Source of the DNA: Primulina eburnea
Lineage: Eukaryota; Streptophyta; Magnoliopsida; Lamiales; Gesneriaceae
Reading direction: 5' to 3'
Assembly (NCBI RefSeq): GCF_022965805.1
Contig: NC_133106.1
Location: 33,159,913 to 33,223,912, forward strand
DNA: 64,000 nucleotides
The first letter of the stretch is position 1. Each line of letters opens with the position of its first letter. The position numbers and the translations under genes are program-made. The notes under the pieces are model-generated. The model was given only the letters and a program-made list of their open reading frames with translations, was not told the DNA's origin and ran no database searches. Below, one piece after another: positions 22,905 to 34,599 of the stretch.

Positions 22905-23466
22905 TAGGGTTGAGCAAAAATTCGGTTAAACCGATTTAACCGACCGAACCGAATTAATTCGGAAATTCGGTTCGGTTAATTCGGTTTCGAAATTTTCAAA
23001 AATCGGTTAATTCGGTTCGGTTTCGGTTTTTGTAAAAAAATATCGGTTTAACCGAATTAACCGAATTATTAAATAAATAATTTTGATTTTATTTTATTAT
23101 GTTTTAAATATAATTTATAATATTTTTATATTTAATATTGTATATTATAATTAAATTTTTTACGAATAAAGTGTTTTATTATGATTAAAATAGAATATTA
23201 ATTATTAATTTTATGTATAATTTTTAAAATTTTAATTTTTTTAGAATAAAATATTAATTTTATATATAATTTTTAAAATTTAAATTTTTTTTAAAAAAAG
23301 CGGTTAATTCGGTTACCGACCGAAATAACCGATTTTAATTCGGTTCGGTTAATTCAGTTTTTGTGAAAATTCGGTTCGATTCGGTTAGTCTAAAAATTTT
23401 CGGTTAAATCGGTTTTCGGTTAATTCGGTTCGGTTTTTAACCGAATTAACCGAATACTCACCCCTA
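22905..23466. mobile_element. hAT MITE (562 bp) inside the LINE
   Basis: It starts TAGGGTTGAGC and ends inverted TAGGGGTGAGTATTCGG. Both flanks are CTGGGCAG (22897-22904 and 23467-23474), a perfect 8-bp hAT-type duplication. Both halves are built of CGGTTCGGTTAATTCGG repeats in opposite orientation around an AT-rich centre, so the whole element is a long inverted repeat. Confidence 0.93.
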
Positions 23467-23653
23467 CTGGGCAGTATGGAAAGAAAGGCTAAAGATCCTA
23501 CATGGTAATGAAGGGCTACTGAATGAAAGGATAATTACTTGGAGTAGTACCTTCCTAACAGAATTCCAAGCTGCTAAATCGGCTGCTCGAAATCCTCCTC
23601 AAGGGCGAGCTCTGACCAGCAAATGGAAACCACCAGAAGCAAATTACTTAAAG

Positions 23654-24109
23654 TTGAACGTTGATGCCTGCTACAATGAACACCTGAATCATTACAGTGT
23701 AGGTGGAGCACTACGAGACAACCAAGGCAGACTGCTCCTAGCTTTTGGGAAACAAATTTCGAAACCCAACTCAGTGCTTATGGGAGAACTCGAGGCAATT
23801 CATGAAGGTATCAAGCTATTATATGACAAACATTTCCATGATGTCCAAGTTACAACAGATTCCTTATTGGCAGTGCAAGCAGTCACGACCTCTCAGGATG
23901 ATATTAGCTATGTAGGATTACGGGCTTCGGTTATCAAAGACCTGGTCCAGGAACCGGTAGTGTCTAACTTTTTTTATGAGAATAAATTGGCTAATCATGT
24001 GGCCCATAGTATTGCTCTCTTTTCTTCTTGCTCCCACTCATCCTTTGTCTGGAAGAATGGCGAGTTCCCTCTGTGGCTAGTAAATCTTGTAACTCTTGAT
24101 CTTTCTTAA
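23654..24109 (+). pseudogene. LINE RNase H-like domain
   Basis: A 151-codon frame from Met-Asn-Val-Asp to a stop. The first catalytic Asp lies in 'LNVDACYN', the Glu in 'GELEAIHEG' and the second Asp in 'VTTDSLLAV', the usual D-E-D order. The His/Asn-rich end 'ENKLANHVAH' resembles the normal 'R.AN..AH.LA' tail. It is the 3' end of the truncated LINE rather than a free-standing host gene, shown by the contiguous upstream LINE frame and the poly(A) tail. Confidence 0.8.
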
Positions 24110-24142
24110 TAAAATTACAAGGCTTGCTGTCAAAAAAAAAAA

Positions 24143-24756
24143 GAGTTGAAAGGTTTTTGGCCCATCAAAATCACTACAAAAATCGCAGAAACGACCAAAT
24201 TATTATAAAGACCGAGTCTGCCACACTAACCCATTGATTGATCGGCTTCATCTCGCTCTTGGATCTATTTATTACATAAATAGGGAAATATTATATTTAT
24301 TTCCATGTATGATTTTCTAGTGTCATCGAATTTTTTTCTCCTTCCGAAAAATAAGAAGATAGATTAATAAAATTGAAATTTGATAATATAAATGATCAAA
24401 ATTTCAAGGTGACAAATTGATGTGACCAATAATATGATTTCCCTATATATTTTTTGTATATAGCCAATAACACGTTAACTTCCTTTCAAACAAAAATAAA
24501 CATGTTAATATCGAAGTAATAATTTTGAAGTCAATTTCTGTCAAAAAAAAATAATTTTGAAGTCAATAAAATACTCTTTAATATAAGTATTTTGCTATTT
24601 AATGCAAGTAATGAATTACCATTTTTATCACAAATGCATAGCGAGGCAATAAAATATCCCCAACGATGAGAAAATGGAATTATAAAACCATTAATAATAT
24701 ATGAATGTAATATTTCTATTTGCTAAATGTTTTGTAAAACTACAAATAATATAGGC
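24143..24756. other. intergenic
   Basis: No supported gene. CACTACAAAAATCGCAGAAACG at about 24172 resembles one CACTA terminal repeat, but no partner end was seen. Confidence 0.45.
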
Positions 24757-25243
<487 letters not shown>

Positions 25244-25246
25244 CTT

Positions 25247-26110
25247 CCTTACAACATTAGTAGGACCGGCTCAGAGGTGGTTCGATCTGCTGTCGTAACA
25301 TTCCGTCACAAGCTTCCGAGAATTTAGTACTATCTTTATGAACCAATATGCCACCAACAAAAGATACTTGAAGACCTCCCTAGGTTTGTTCAATATAAAG
25401 CAAGGTGATACAGACTCACTAAAGGATTTCATTAGACGGTTTAACGATGCAGCCTTGGAGGTCCCAGCCGCGGCCACTGAAACCCTGGTAAATGCCTTCA
25501 CGCAAGATCTTCGTGGGGGACAGTTTTTCAATTCTTTGGTGGAAAAGCCCCCTCACAGCTATGACAAGCTCCTGAGCCGAGCTGAAAAGTATGTGAACCT
25601 TGAGGATGCACAAAGAAAAAGACGTACGGATGGCAAGACGGAAGATAAAGACAAAGGAAAGGAAAAAGTGAGCCGAGCAGGAAGAGGCCTGCTGAAAGAT
25701 CAGAGGAACGAGGCCGAGGTCTGGGACCTTTCCCTTATGCCCAGTTGGCTATGAGCTTGGAAAGGGTCATGGCAATATGTGAAGAAAGGAGGAAGTTAGG
25801 ACTCTCGAAACAAGCCGAAAAAGGGGCCACGTTTACCTCCCTCGGATAAGTTCTGCAAATTCCATCAAGAATATGGTCACATTACAAATGACTGCCAGAG
25901 ACTAAGGGAAGAAGTGCAATGGATCATGCAGAGAGACCCTCACATGAAGAACCTCTTCGCCCGACCAGAAGGAAGGTACCAAGATGGCAGGAGAGGTCGA
26001 GGACCTCTCTCGGTGAATCAGAGACCACCGCCCAGAGAAAACCAACCTAACCAGGGGGGGCTTGGGAGACCCTCAGCGACAGCAGGTACCTCAGGTCGAA
26101 CAGATAACTA
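25247..26110 (+). pseudogene. Tat-type gag, with zinc knuckle, broken
   Basis: It reads 'LVGPAQRWFDLLS', a stop, then 'TSFREFSTIFMNQYATNKRYLKT', 'LFNIKQGDTDSLKDFIRRFN' and 'PPHSYDKLLSRAEKYVNLEDAQ', typical retrotransposon gag (PF03732). After a frame change there is a CCHC-like 'FCKFHQEYGHITNDCQRLREE'. The capsid N-terminus is missing. Confidence 0.87.
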
Positions 26111-26284
26111 ATGATCCAACCCGAGGTATGATACACATGATATCTGACGGATCAACCGACGGAGATTCCAGCAGAACTCGAAAAGCCCATGGTAGGAGAT
26201 TGGAGAGCCTTGGTTTAGATCTCGCTCCTAAGTCCGACCCAACCATCAACTTCGGAATGGAGGATCTGAAAGGTATTGTGGAAC

Positions 26285-26635
26285 CTGATAGACGTGGTTT
26301 TTACATATTTTATTGCATTAGTTTGTGTGTGTTTGCATTGTGCATGCGTACATTTCATTTACATTTTGTTCATTTTAAAGTAAACATTTGCATTTAATCA
26401 TGTCTCACTTGTGTGTGACAAAATTTGCAGGAAAAATGACCGGAAAATCGAATCTGGAGCAAAGTGCGCAAGCCAAGAAGAAAATGGCAAAAAGGCTGAC
26501 GCCTGAGCGGTGAAATTATACCGTTCGGGCGCGAGAGGTGATCCGAGCTATCTCCAGAGAGGATGGCGCTCGGGCGACAATATTCCACCGCTCGAGCGCG
26601 ACCTGAGTCGAGGTGGGGATGATTGGAATGCAACA
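26285..26635. other. foreign-looking insert between gag and RT of the Tat element
   Basis: Sequence from about 26285 to 26635 interrupts coding similarity. It has T-rich DNA followed by 26495-26605 with CGCTCGGGCG-type motifs (GCCTGAGCGGTGAAATTATACC, then GTTCGGGCGCGAG). Similar motifs occur in the solo LTR at 29286-29466. Its ends are not defined. Confidence 0.5.
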
Positions 26636-26639
26636 AAGA

Positions 26640-28060
26640 ATGACCTCCAAAAGGGAGGTTCAACTCACATCAGAAGAAAAGCCAGAGACAATGGAGATAG
26701 GAATTCAGCGAAATGTCAGGGTGGCGACCGACCTAGACCACCCCACAACTAAGCACGATTTATTGGCATGTTTAAAGGCTAACCCTGGCGTATTCGCTTG
26801 GTCCCCGCAAGAGCTTCGAGGGGTGAGTCCCAAGATCATGAAACATCGCCTCAACATACTTCCTGAAGCCCGACCAGTCAAACAGAAGAAAATACACTTT
26901 GGTCCCGAGAAAGACAAGATAATAAAGGAGTAGGTAGACGAACTCCTTAGGACAGGGCACATACGGAAGGTCTTTTTCCCAACATGGTTATCAAATTTTG
27001 TTCTGGTCCCTAAGAGCTCTGGGAAATGGAGGATGCTTGTTGATTTCAGAGATCTTAACAAAGCTTGCCCAAAAGATTGTTATCCTTTACCAATGATCGA
27101 TTAACTGGTTGACTCCACCGCATGTCATCAATACCTATGTCTAATGGATGTTTACCAGGGATACCATCAGATACCACTAGTAGAGGAAGACTAGGTTAAA
27201 GTAAGCTTCATCACCTCCGAGGGGACATTCTGTTATGTGGTAATGCCTTTCGGGTAAAAAAATGTAGGAGTTAATTATCAAAGGCTCATGGACAACGTTT
27301 TTTCAGCTCAGGTTGGGAGAAATGTGGAGGTCTACGTAGATGATATTTTGGTAAAGTCCAAGAGTTCGGCCGACCTCATAGAGGACCTCCGTGAGACCTT
27401 TGCCACTCTCAGATCTTATGGGTTAAAGCTGAACCCCCAGAAGTGCACCTTCGGGTTCAGGAGCGGAAAGTTTCCGATATATAGTAACGGAAAGAGGAAT
27501 TGAGGCCAACCCCGAGAAAGTAATAGTCATTCAATCTATGTCACCTCCTTGGAATCTCCAGGAGGTCTAGAAGCTTTCCGGGAGAATCGCAGCTTTATCG
27601 CGATTCAATTCAAGAGCAGCACACCGAAGTCTGCCTTTCTTCCGAGCTCTCAGGAAAGCTAAGAAATTTGAATGGGATGAAGAATGCGTGAAGGCATTCG
27701 ATGATTTAAAGAAGTATTTGGCTGAGCAGCTCCATGAGAGCAATTATATGTTTATCTCTCGGCCATTGAAACGGCTGTAAGCTCAGTCTTGATCAGACAG
27801 AAAGGCACGAAACAGAGTCCCATATATTACATTTCTCACACACTCAAAGGAGCGGAGCTCAGGTATACAGTGGTAGAAAAACTTGCTCTAGCTTTGGTCA
27901 CAACAGCTCGAAGACTGAAGCCATACTTCTTATCTCACCCAATTATGGTCCTCACTAACAGCCCTCTCGAGAAGATAATGACTAATATTGATATCTCAAG
28001 ATGGTACAGACGCTCATCTCGAGTGCTTATTATTTAGAAGATCGGGAGAGGAATAAATTG
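26640..28060 (+). pseudogene. Ty3/gypsy reverse transcriptase and RNase H, with stops
   Basis: RT landmarks are 'GVFAWSPQELRGVSPKIMKHRLN', 'FVLVPKSSGKWRMLVDFRDLNKACPKD', 'LMDVYQGYHQIPL', 'VYVDDILVKSKS' and 'LNPQKCTFGF'. RNase H follows with 'PIYYISHTLKGAELRYTVVEKLALALV'. At least four in-frame stops (for example near 26931, 27102 and 27193) and a frame change after 27480 show it is dead. Integrase is absent downstream. Confidence 0.9.
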
Positions 28061-28242
28061 AAGAGGCCATGAAATGCTTATCACCTCTGCAAATATTATG
28101 CTTAGATACTGTAAGAACTTTAGTTTCTTTTATTCTGTCAATTATTTTTGTTGCAAGGACATCAAGTTTTGATGTTTTATTCAGATATATTAATAAAATT
28201 ATGCATTTTGGTTAGAAATTATCGCAGATAAGATTTTCCACC

Positions 28243-28740
28243 ATGTCTCAGTTCAGGGGCATCAGAGCTCACCTCATCTTGGTAACGTCAAGTTTATAAG
28301 GGTTTTCACCCTGTCTCAGTTCAGGAGCTTCAGAGCCTACCTCATCTAGGTCACGCCAAGTGTAAAAGGGTTTTCCCCCTAACTCAGTTCAGGAGCTTCT
28401 GAGATCACCTCATCTTGGTTACGCCAAGTCTATAAGGGTTTTCACCCTGTCTCAGTTCAGCAGCTTCAGAGCTCACCTCATCTTGGTTACGCTAATTTTA
28501 TAAGGGTTTTCACCCTAACTCAGTTCAGGAGTTTCAGAGCTCACCTCATCTTGGTTACGCCAAGTTTATAAGGGTTTTCACCCAATCTCTGTTCAGTAGT
28601 CTCAGAGCTCACCTCATCTTGGTCACGCCAAGTTTGTAAGGGTTTTCATCCGATCTCAGTTCAGGAGCTTTAGAAGGTCACCTCATCTTGGTTACGCCAA
28701 GTTTACAGGGTTTTCACCCGACCTCAGTTCAGAAGCTCTA
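28243..28740. repeat. tandem array, ~69-bp unit, about 7 copies
   Basis: Unit starts at about 28243, 28314, 28383, 28453, 28520, 28588 and 28656, each CTCAGTTCAGGAGCTTCAG, then CACCTCATCTTGG, then TACGCCAAGTTTATAAGGG. Copies differ at several positions. It lies in the 3' untranslated part of the Tat element. Confidence 0.92.
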
Positions 28741-29086
28741 ATGACACCATAACTCATCTCGCCACAATCACGCTGACATGTGTTAATTCCCACCTCAGCT
28801 CGGCAGAAACTTTATCGTTCGAGTTTTTATATTATTTTGTTTAAGTATTGTGCCAAGCTTCTAGAGCCCAGCCGACCTCTCTCGAGGTGGTCTCACCAAA
28901 TTATTTTTATTAAGTGTTGGGCCGAGCTCATAGAGCCCGACCGACCTCCCTCGGAGTGACCTCACGGAGTCATTATTTGTATCAAGTGTTGGGGCGATCT
29001 CCCAGAGCCCGGCCGACCTCTCTCAGGCTTACCTCACCAAGTCATTATTTTTATTAAGTTATTGGCCGATCTCTCTCAGGATGACC

Positions 29087-30873
29087 TGTAAGGAGGACCG
29101 TGTATCGTGTTATCGTAAATCCTGTGTGATTATCGATAATTAATGAAATTGTCATGTGATTATGTATTTGATGTATATCGTGACAATGAAATTGAGAAAT
29201 GAATATTGAATATGAATTGACGTTATAAGAGCTCGAGAGGAAAAGCCAGACGCCAATTAAGTACAAAACCAATAATTTGTACAGAATATGTGGCGCCCGA
29301 GTGGTAGAAAATTACCGCCCGAGCGCCAAGGTAGAAATCATGAGTGTTCGGGCAGAACATGCCGCACCCGAGCGGTAATTTGTAACCGCCCGAGCGCGGT
29401 GCATTTGTTAGCCGGGGGCAGAATGTCTCGCGCTCGGGCGCGAGAATTCTACGCCCGAGCGCGAGAGGCGGTGGGATAAGCATAAATTCTTCTTTTTTCT
29501 TTCCTCCGTCAATTGATTTCAGTAACTTCGAGAGACACGAGGGATTTCGATTTTCTTCCGTCCAAATCGACTTCGAAACGATGTCTAAACGCGAAACAAA
29601 TTATATATTTTTGATCGTCGCGTTGAGGGCTTCTGACTGAGGTAATTTTCTTCTAGTTCCAGCAGCTTGAAATATCAAAGTGCTGGAATATCATGTATTT
29701 GAAGTTGAAATTCCGATATATAGTAGAATAACCGACAATAAACTGATATTCGAAGTCGGAATTGAATTATGATATGATTTTGATTTGATATGAATTTTTG
29801 AAGTTTCAAATGATATTTGAAACTCATATTAATAATTTTGGAGTATGTTATTGATTGGAATGAATATGTTATTGATGTAAATAAAGTGTTATATCAGTAT
29901 CTTCAGGCTAAATTGGAACGAAGAATTGAGGTATGTTGCGACCGGGTAACATACGACAGGTATCTGTATTATATGATATATGTTGGATTGATTTGATTGA
30001 TTGGATTGAGAATATGTGTCTATATGCCTATTTGTTGATTTGATGTGGCATACATGACATTGAGATTGAGATATCGATGTATAAAATAAATGTTTTGTTA
30101 ACACACATCATTTTATGCATACATCGATACATGACATGCACGTTGAGCTATGATCCTTGGATACCCTGATATGATTTGATTGGATTCCGGGGTTTGTGAA
30201 CACAATGGTATGTTTGGTATTACATGACCCTTAAAACATAGACATTTGTGGCCCCATATGATTGGATATGAGATGTGAGATTGATGGCGCTTCGTCGACG
30301 TTATCATACGTGTATTCCAATATCGGCCGGTGTGCCAGCTCGAGCATTGATTTGATTTGATAGCGATTCGATTGATTCTGACATGTGCTCAGTGGATGGG
30401 CATTTGACCCGATACCTCCACCACATACATGCATTGCATACCATATATCATTGTTTAGATATCTGTGGTATATATGATTGGTTGTTCCATACGGAGCTTT
30501 GCTCACCCCCAAGGGGGGCTGTTGTTGTCTTTGTGTGTGGACAATGGCAGGTACTCCAGGATATCAGGAGACCGGAGAGGGTACTTCTGGAGGGAGCCAC
30601 AGCTTGGGCTGAGGTTTTATGTTTATGTCTTGTTCCCAGTATATGTGTATATGTATCTATATACCGGGGCATGTCCCAAGGATATGAGTTGTTTGTATAT
30701 GATTATGTGTGGGCGTGTTTTATGATTTGAATTTAGATACTATTTTTAGTATTTAAATATTAGAAGAGATATTTTGAGCTCATTGTAAAGAAATTTTAAA
30801 CTCGTTTTCCGCTGTAATTACTTAACTCTAATCAAATGCATTGTAATAACGATTAGGAGCTAAGGGCCCCACA
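29087..30873. mobile_element. solo LTR (1,787 bp), TSD TGACC
   Basis: It starts TGTAAGGAGGACC and ends GGGCCCCACA. TGACC lies on both sides (29082-29086 and 30874-30878) and matches the sequence of neighbouring tandem units. There is no coding region; short reading frames inside have no recognisable domain. It is probably a Ty3/gypsy LTR. Confidence 0.85.
29286..29466. repeat. GC-rich inverted motifs in the solo LTR
   Basis: Successive imperfect stems are built from GGCGCCCGAGTGGTA and TACCGCCCGAGCGCC, then CGCACCCGAGCGGTAA and AACCGCCCGAGCGCG, then CGCGCTCGGGCGCGAG and ACGCCCGAGCGCGAG. It is GC-rich in an AT-rich LTR. Confidence 0.75.
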
Positions 30874-30896
30874 TGACCTCTTCGGGTTATTATTTT

Positions 30897-33800
30897 TGTA
30901 ACGTCTCGAAAATCGAAAAGTCCGCTTGAACCACATGCATGCAAATTATTAAATTTCTTTAGTATTTATTAAATTCTTTTAAAGCATAAAATGTATGTTT
31001 ATTTTATTAAATTATGTTTAATTATTTTTATGCATTATTATTGCATGATGGGATTTAATTCATTAAATTTTAAAAGTTCATGCACTATGATTTTTAAGTT
31101 TCATTTCGCGCACGAACGAAGAGCGGAGACCGGGAAATTTTCAAGAAAATTATTTTAATTATGTGATTCATTTTTATTAATTAATATAAAATATTTTAAA
31201 GGTATTTTTCAAGAAATGAGATTTTTGGGGTATTTTACTTGCATGATTTTAAATTTTAACGGTACGCAAATTTTGGCGAATCGGAGAACTTTTTGAGGGT
31301 TCGGCTAATATTTTCAAAATATTTACAACATGAAATATTTTTCGGGAGTGTGTTTGGATTTAATGAGCCTACTTTTAAGTTTGTGGGCTTAAATATCTTT
31401 TTTAAACTTTTAATTAAACGATTAAGGCTCATTATTTACTAAGTAATCATTTAAATAATTTAATAGTGTTATCCTACACCTATTATTCTTCAACAACCGA
31501 CACACCCCTTCCCCTATAATCCTCTCTTTATATCAGCAGCTCATCACCAGCCAATCTTCGACAAAGCTTCAATCTTTGCAAAGAAAATCTCTCCAGTGCC
31601 CTCCCTCGTGCGATCGTTCAAAGTTTTGATTCAATATATTTCAAGGCACGCATGTACTTTTATTTCTGCATCATACATGCTAGTTATTTTCGGATTTGGG
31701 TGTTTGTTTGCATAAAAGTCTCGATCCAGTCATGCACAGGAAAGCTTTTCAGTTTTACTTACGTTCTTGCATCTTTTGATCATTACTCACGTTTTCCTTG
31801 TGTGATGTGCCAAGGGCTGCTACGTTCAAGTGTTAAAGGGGCTGTGCGAAAGGGGTTTAGGTGCTGTCATGGTTGCTGAGGCCGCAATCTGTACTTGCTG
31901 ATGAGAAGGGTCGGTGGCTTTGAGGTTTAGTTGATGTCCTTGGTAACCGAGAGTGAGGGGTGATGGGTTCAAGAGATGTGAGAGATCCAGCTGTGTGAGA
32001 ACCCTTCCTAACCTTGGATCAGACCCTGGTGGGACTTAGCTATGGTCTGGAATGGTGAGAGTGTACAGCTGAGCGGTTGTGTGCTTGTTCGAGTGAAGGG
32101 AAAAGTGTAGTGTGCGTGATGCTTGGGTCCCGAGTTCGTGCGTGCTAGGGTGTGTATGGGGTTGGGGCCGTTAGTTTTATGGGTCCAAGAAGATTTCAAG
32201 GTGGGCTTGGAGGGGTTGAGGAATGACTGGTCTTGTTAGGTGCAAGCCTAGGAGTGCTTGAGTGCAAGTGGTGCCATTCGGGTTTTGGGAAGGAAAGTTG
32301 CCGAGTTTTCCAGCAACTGTAGGGGACTGATCTTCGTGAATTAAGGGCCTTAATTGTTGGGTTTTAGGACTTTTAGGTGTTTTTAAAGTATGGTAAAAAG
32401 TTGGAAAAATATTGATTAAGTTTCGAGTCGATTTGGGTTAAAATCGGGACTCCAGTCTAAGTTTTAAAACAATTCGGTTAAGTTATGAAATTGACTCGAT
32501 TTTACGTCTAGGGATGTTTTTAAATATGTATTGGGACATTTTTATGAGTTTGATAAGTTTCGGATCAAAATGATAAGTTTTGGATATATCCGGGATTTAA
32601 TCGTCTCACGAAATGTTAATTAAAGGATTATTGGAAACGTCTAGATTTAAGCTTAATAAAATTATGGAAAATTATATTTAAGCTCAAATAATTATTAGAA
32701 GTCTAATTTTATAAATTGAGAATTTTATGCTAAGATTTGGTTTAATTCGGGATTAAAACGCATTAATATGTTATAGTGAAAGATTAATTTAAAAGTCATC
32801 GATTTAAGCCAAATAAAAATATGGAAAAATTCGTGTAGGCTTGAATAATTATTTGGGACATTTTAGAGTCAATGGAATTAAGAAAATGTCAAAAAGGTGA
32901 AAATTTTACGTCTAGGGGCAAAACGATAATTTTTGAGTTCTCAGGGGCAAAATGGTCATTTTGCACCCGGGTGAGATTTTGGTCCTGGCAGCGCCCTGAG
33001 AACATTTTATCATGTTTTTAAATGTTTATGCATCACGTTCATGAATTTTATGGAATTACGATAAATACATTGAATGCTTGGTTTAAAGGAAAAGTTACGT
33101 ATATACATATTTTTATTAAGTGATGATTATGATGCTATTTTGAAGGATGAGATTTGGTTGTGACTGACGATGTATATGTATACGATGATATGAGATATGA
33201 TGAGCTGAGGCTCGGGCTCAGTGGACGGGTAATGCTGTCGCTGATGTCCCTCACCGTCGGATACCACGGTTACATGCAGATGGATCCATCGATAGAGCTG
33301 ATACGATAGAGCTAGTACGATAGTCACAACTAATGAACTGAATTCAATTAAAAAAGAAATGTTTACGTATATGATGACATGAATTGACATGCTTTAACAC
33401 GTATATGTTGATACGATGATACATGCTATGATTATTATCATGTTTTGAAAGGATACGACACGTTTACGTATATGATGACATGAATTGACATGCTTTAACA
33501 CGTATATGTTGATACGATGATACATGCTATGATTATTATCATGTTTTGAAAGGATACGACACGTTTACGTATATGATGACATGAGATGACATGCTTTGAC
33601 ACGATATGATTTTACACAACATGTTTACGTTATGCTTTTAAGTTATGAAATATATTTTGAGTATGATATTTTTCACTGCTGTGTTCTATGTATATATACT
33701 TGTTATTTCTGGTACAGGTGTGCTGAGTCTTTAGACTCACTAGGCGTGTGTGATGCAGGTGAGCTAAATGTTGAGGAGACTGGAGGTGCCGAACTCTGAG

Positions 33801-34081
33801 TAGGCAGACTTGGTTCGGTGACACAACCCGAGGACCACGTGTTTTCCGCATTACGATTTATGCAATTGAGAGGAGATGAACATTTTCTTACGATGATGAT
33901 TTTATGATTTTTACACGTTTACGTTTACGTATGGTTTTGGACGAGTTTGGTTATTTTAAACTACGCTATTTTTACTGTCAAATATTTAAGATCATTTTTA
34001 AATATTATTTCGATAATGCGAGCTTTTATTTTTTTTAAAAAAATTGTCCAGTAGAATTTTAAAAATGAGTGAGACGTTACA
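30897..34081. mobile_element. solo LTR (3,185 bp), TSD ATTTT
   Basis: It begins TGTAACGTCTCG and ends GAGACGTTACA, an 11-base terminal inverted repeat with TG...CA ends. ATTTT flanks both sides (30892-30896 and 34082-34086). There is no retroelement protein. A TATA-like stretch is near 31515. It is a long LTR of Ty3/gypsy type. Confidence 0.87.
33361..33600. repeat. 101-bp tandem repeat in the solo LTR
   Basis: GTTTACGTATATGATGACAT recurs at 33361, 33462 and 33563, exactly 101 bases apart. The first two units are nearly identical. Confidence 0.92.
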
Positions 34082-34599
34082 ATTTTATAGTGTTGGACTT
34101 CTCTGAGGGTGACCTCACAAAGTCATTATTTTTATTAAGTTATTGGCCGAGCTCCCAGAGCCTGGCCGACCTCTCTCAGGATGACCTCTTCGTGTTATTA
34201 TTTCATAGTATTGGGCCGAGCTTCGAGATCCCGGCCGACCTCTCTCAGATTGACCTCACCAAGTCATTATTTTTATTAATTGATCGGCCGAGCTCCAAGA
34301 GCACAACCGACCACTTTCAACGTGACCTCCGCAAATCATTATTTTTATCAAGTGATCGGCCGAGCTCCAAGAGCCCAGCCGACATCTCTCAGCGTGACCT
34401 CATCAGGTTGATATTTTATTAAGTATTAGGCCGAGCTCCAATAGCCCGACCGACCTCATCAAACTACTGATTACTATTCGTTTTGCTGACCTTACAAAGC
34501 ACAAAATAATGAAATAAGGTTTCCTTGAGGGAGTTCAGTACAAGAAAAAGAAAAGAAAATAATAATAATAAAAATACAAAGGCGCTGGGGCGTGGAGCT

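Larger units (their letters stand above)
22840..24142 (+). mobile_element. 5'-truncated LINE with RNase H domain, split by a hAT MITE
   Basis: Coding sequence reads 'HLSHENFEKFAILSWAVWKER', interrupted by the MITE, then 'TEFQAAKSAARNPPQGR', then an RNase H-like domain from 23654 with 'LKLNVDACYNEH', 'GGALRDNQGRLLLAFG' and 'GELEAIHEGIKLL'. This matches the RNase H (RVT_3) end of plant L1-type LINEs. It ends with TAA at 24107 and a poly(A) run at 24131-24142. The upstream RT is absent, consistent with 5' truncation. The upstream boundary is approximate. Confidence 0.82.
28850..34460. repeat. second tandem array, ~80-bp unit, split by two solo LTRs
   Basis: Units contain GCCGAGCTCCCAGAGCCCGG, then CCGACCTCTCTCAGG, then TGACCTCACCAAGTCATTATTT. 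They occur at 28850-29086, 30874-30896 and 34082-34460, and the pieces rejoin exactly when the two solo LTRs and their duplications are removed. There are about eight units in all. Confidence 0.9.

Noticed and set aside
23654..24109. A host RNase H gene
   Set aside because: Upstream LINE coding sequence continues into it across the MITE and a poly(A) tail follows, so it is a LINE end.
28243..28740. CRISPR-like repeat array
   Set aside because: Units are contiguous and diverged with no spacers, in a plant retroelement; a tandem repeat.
30383..30730. Overlapping frames in both strands as genes
   Set aside because: They lie inside a solo LTR, show no domain, and overlap each other.
29087..34081. 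A single large element with two LTRs
   Set aside because: The two segments do not align to each other and have separate duplications (TGACC and ATTTT), so they are two solo LTRs.
34069..34422. 117-codon plus-strand frame with repeats of 'LFLLSDRPSSKSPAD'
   Set aside because: Translation of the ~80-bp tandem array of the Tat element.
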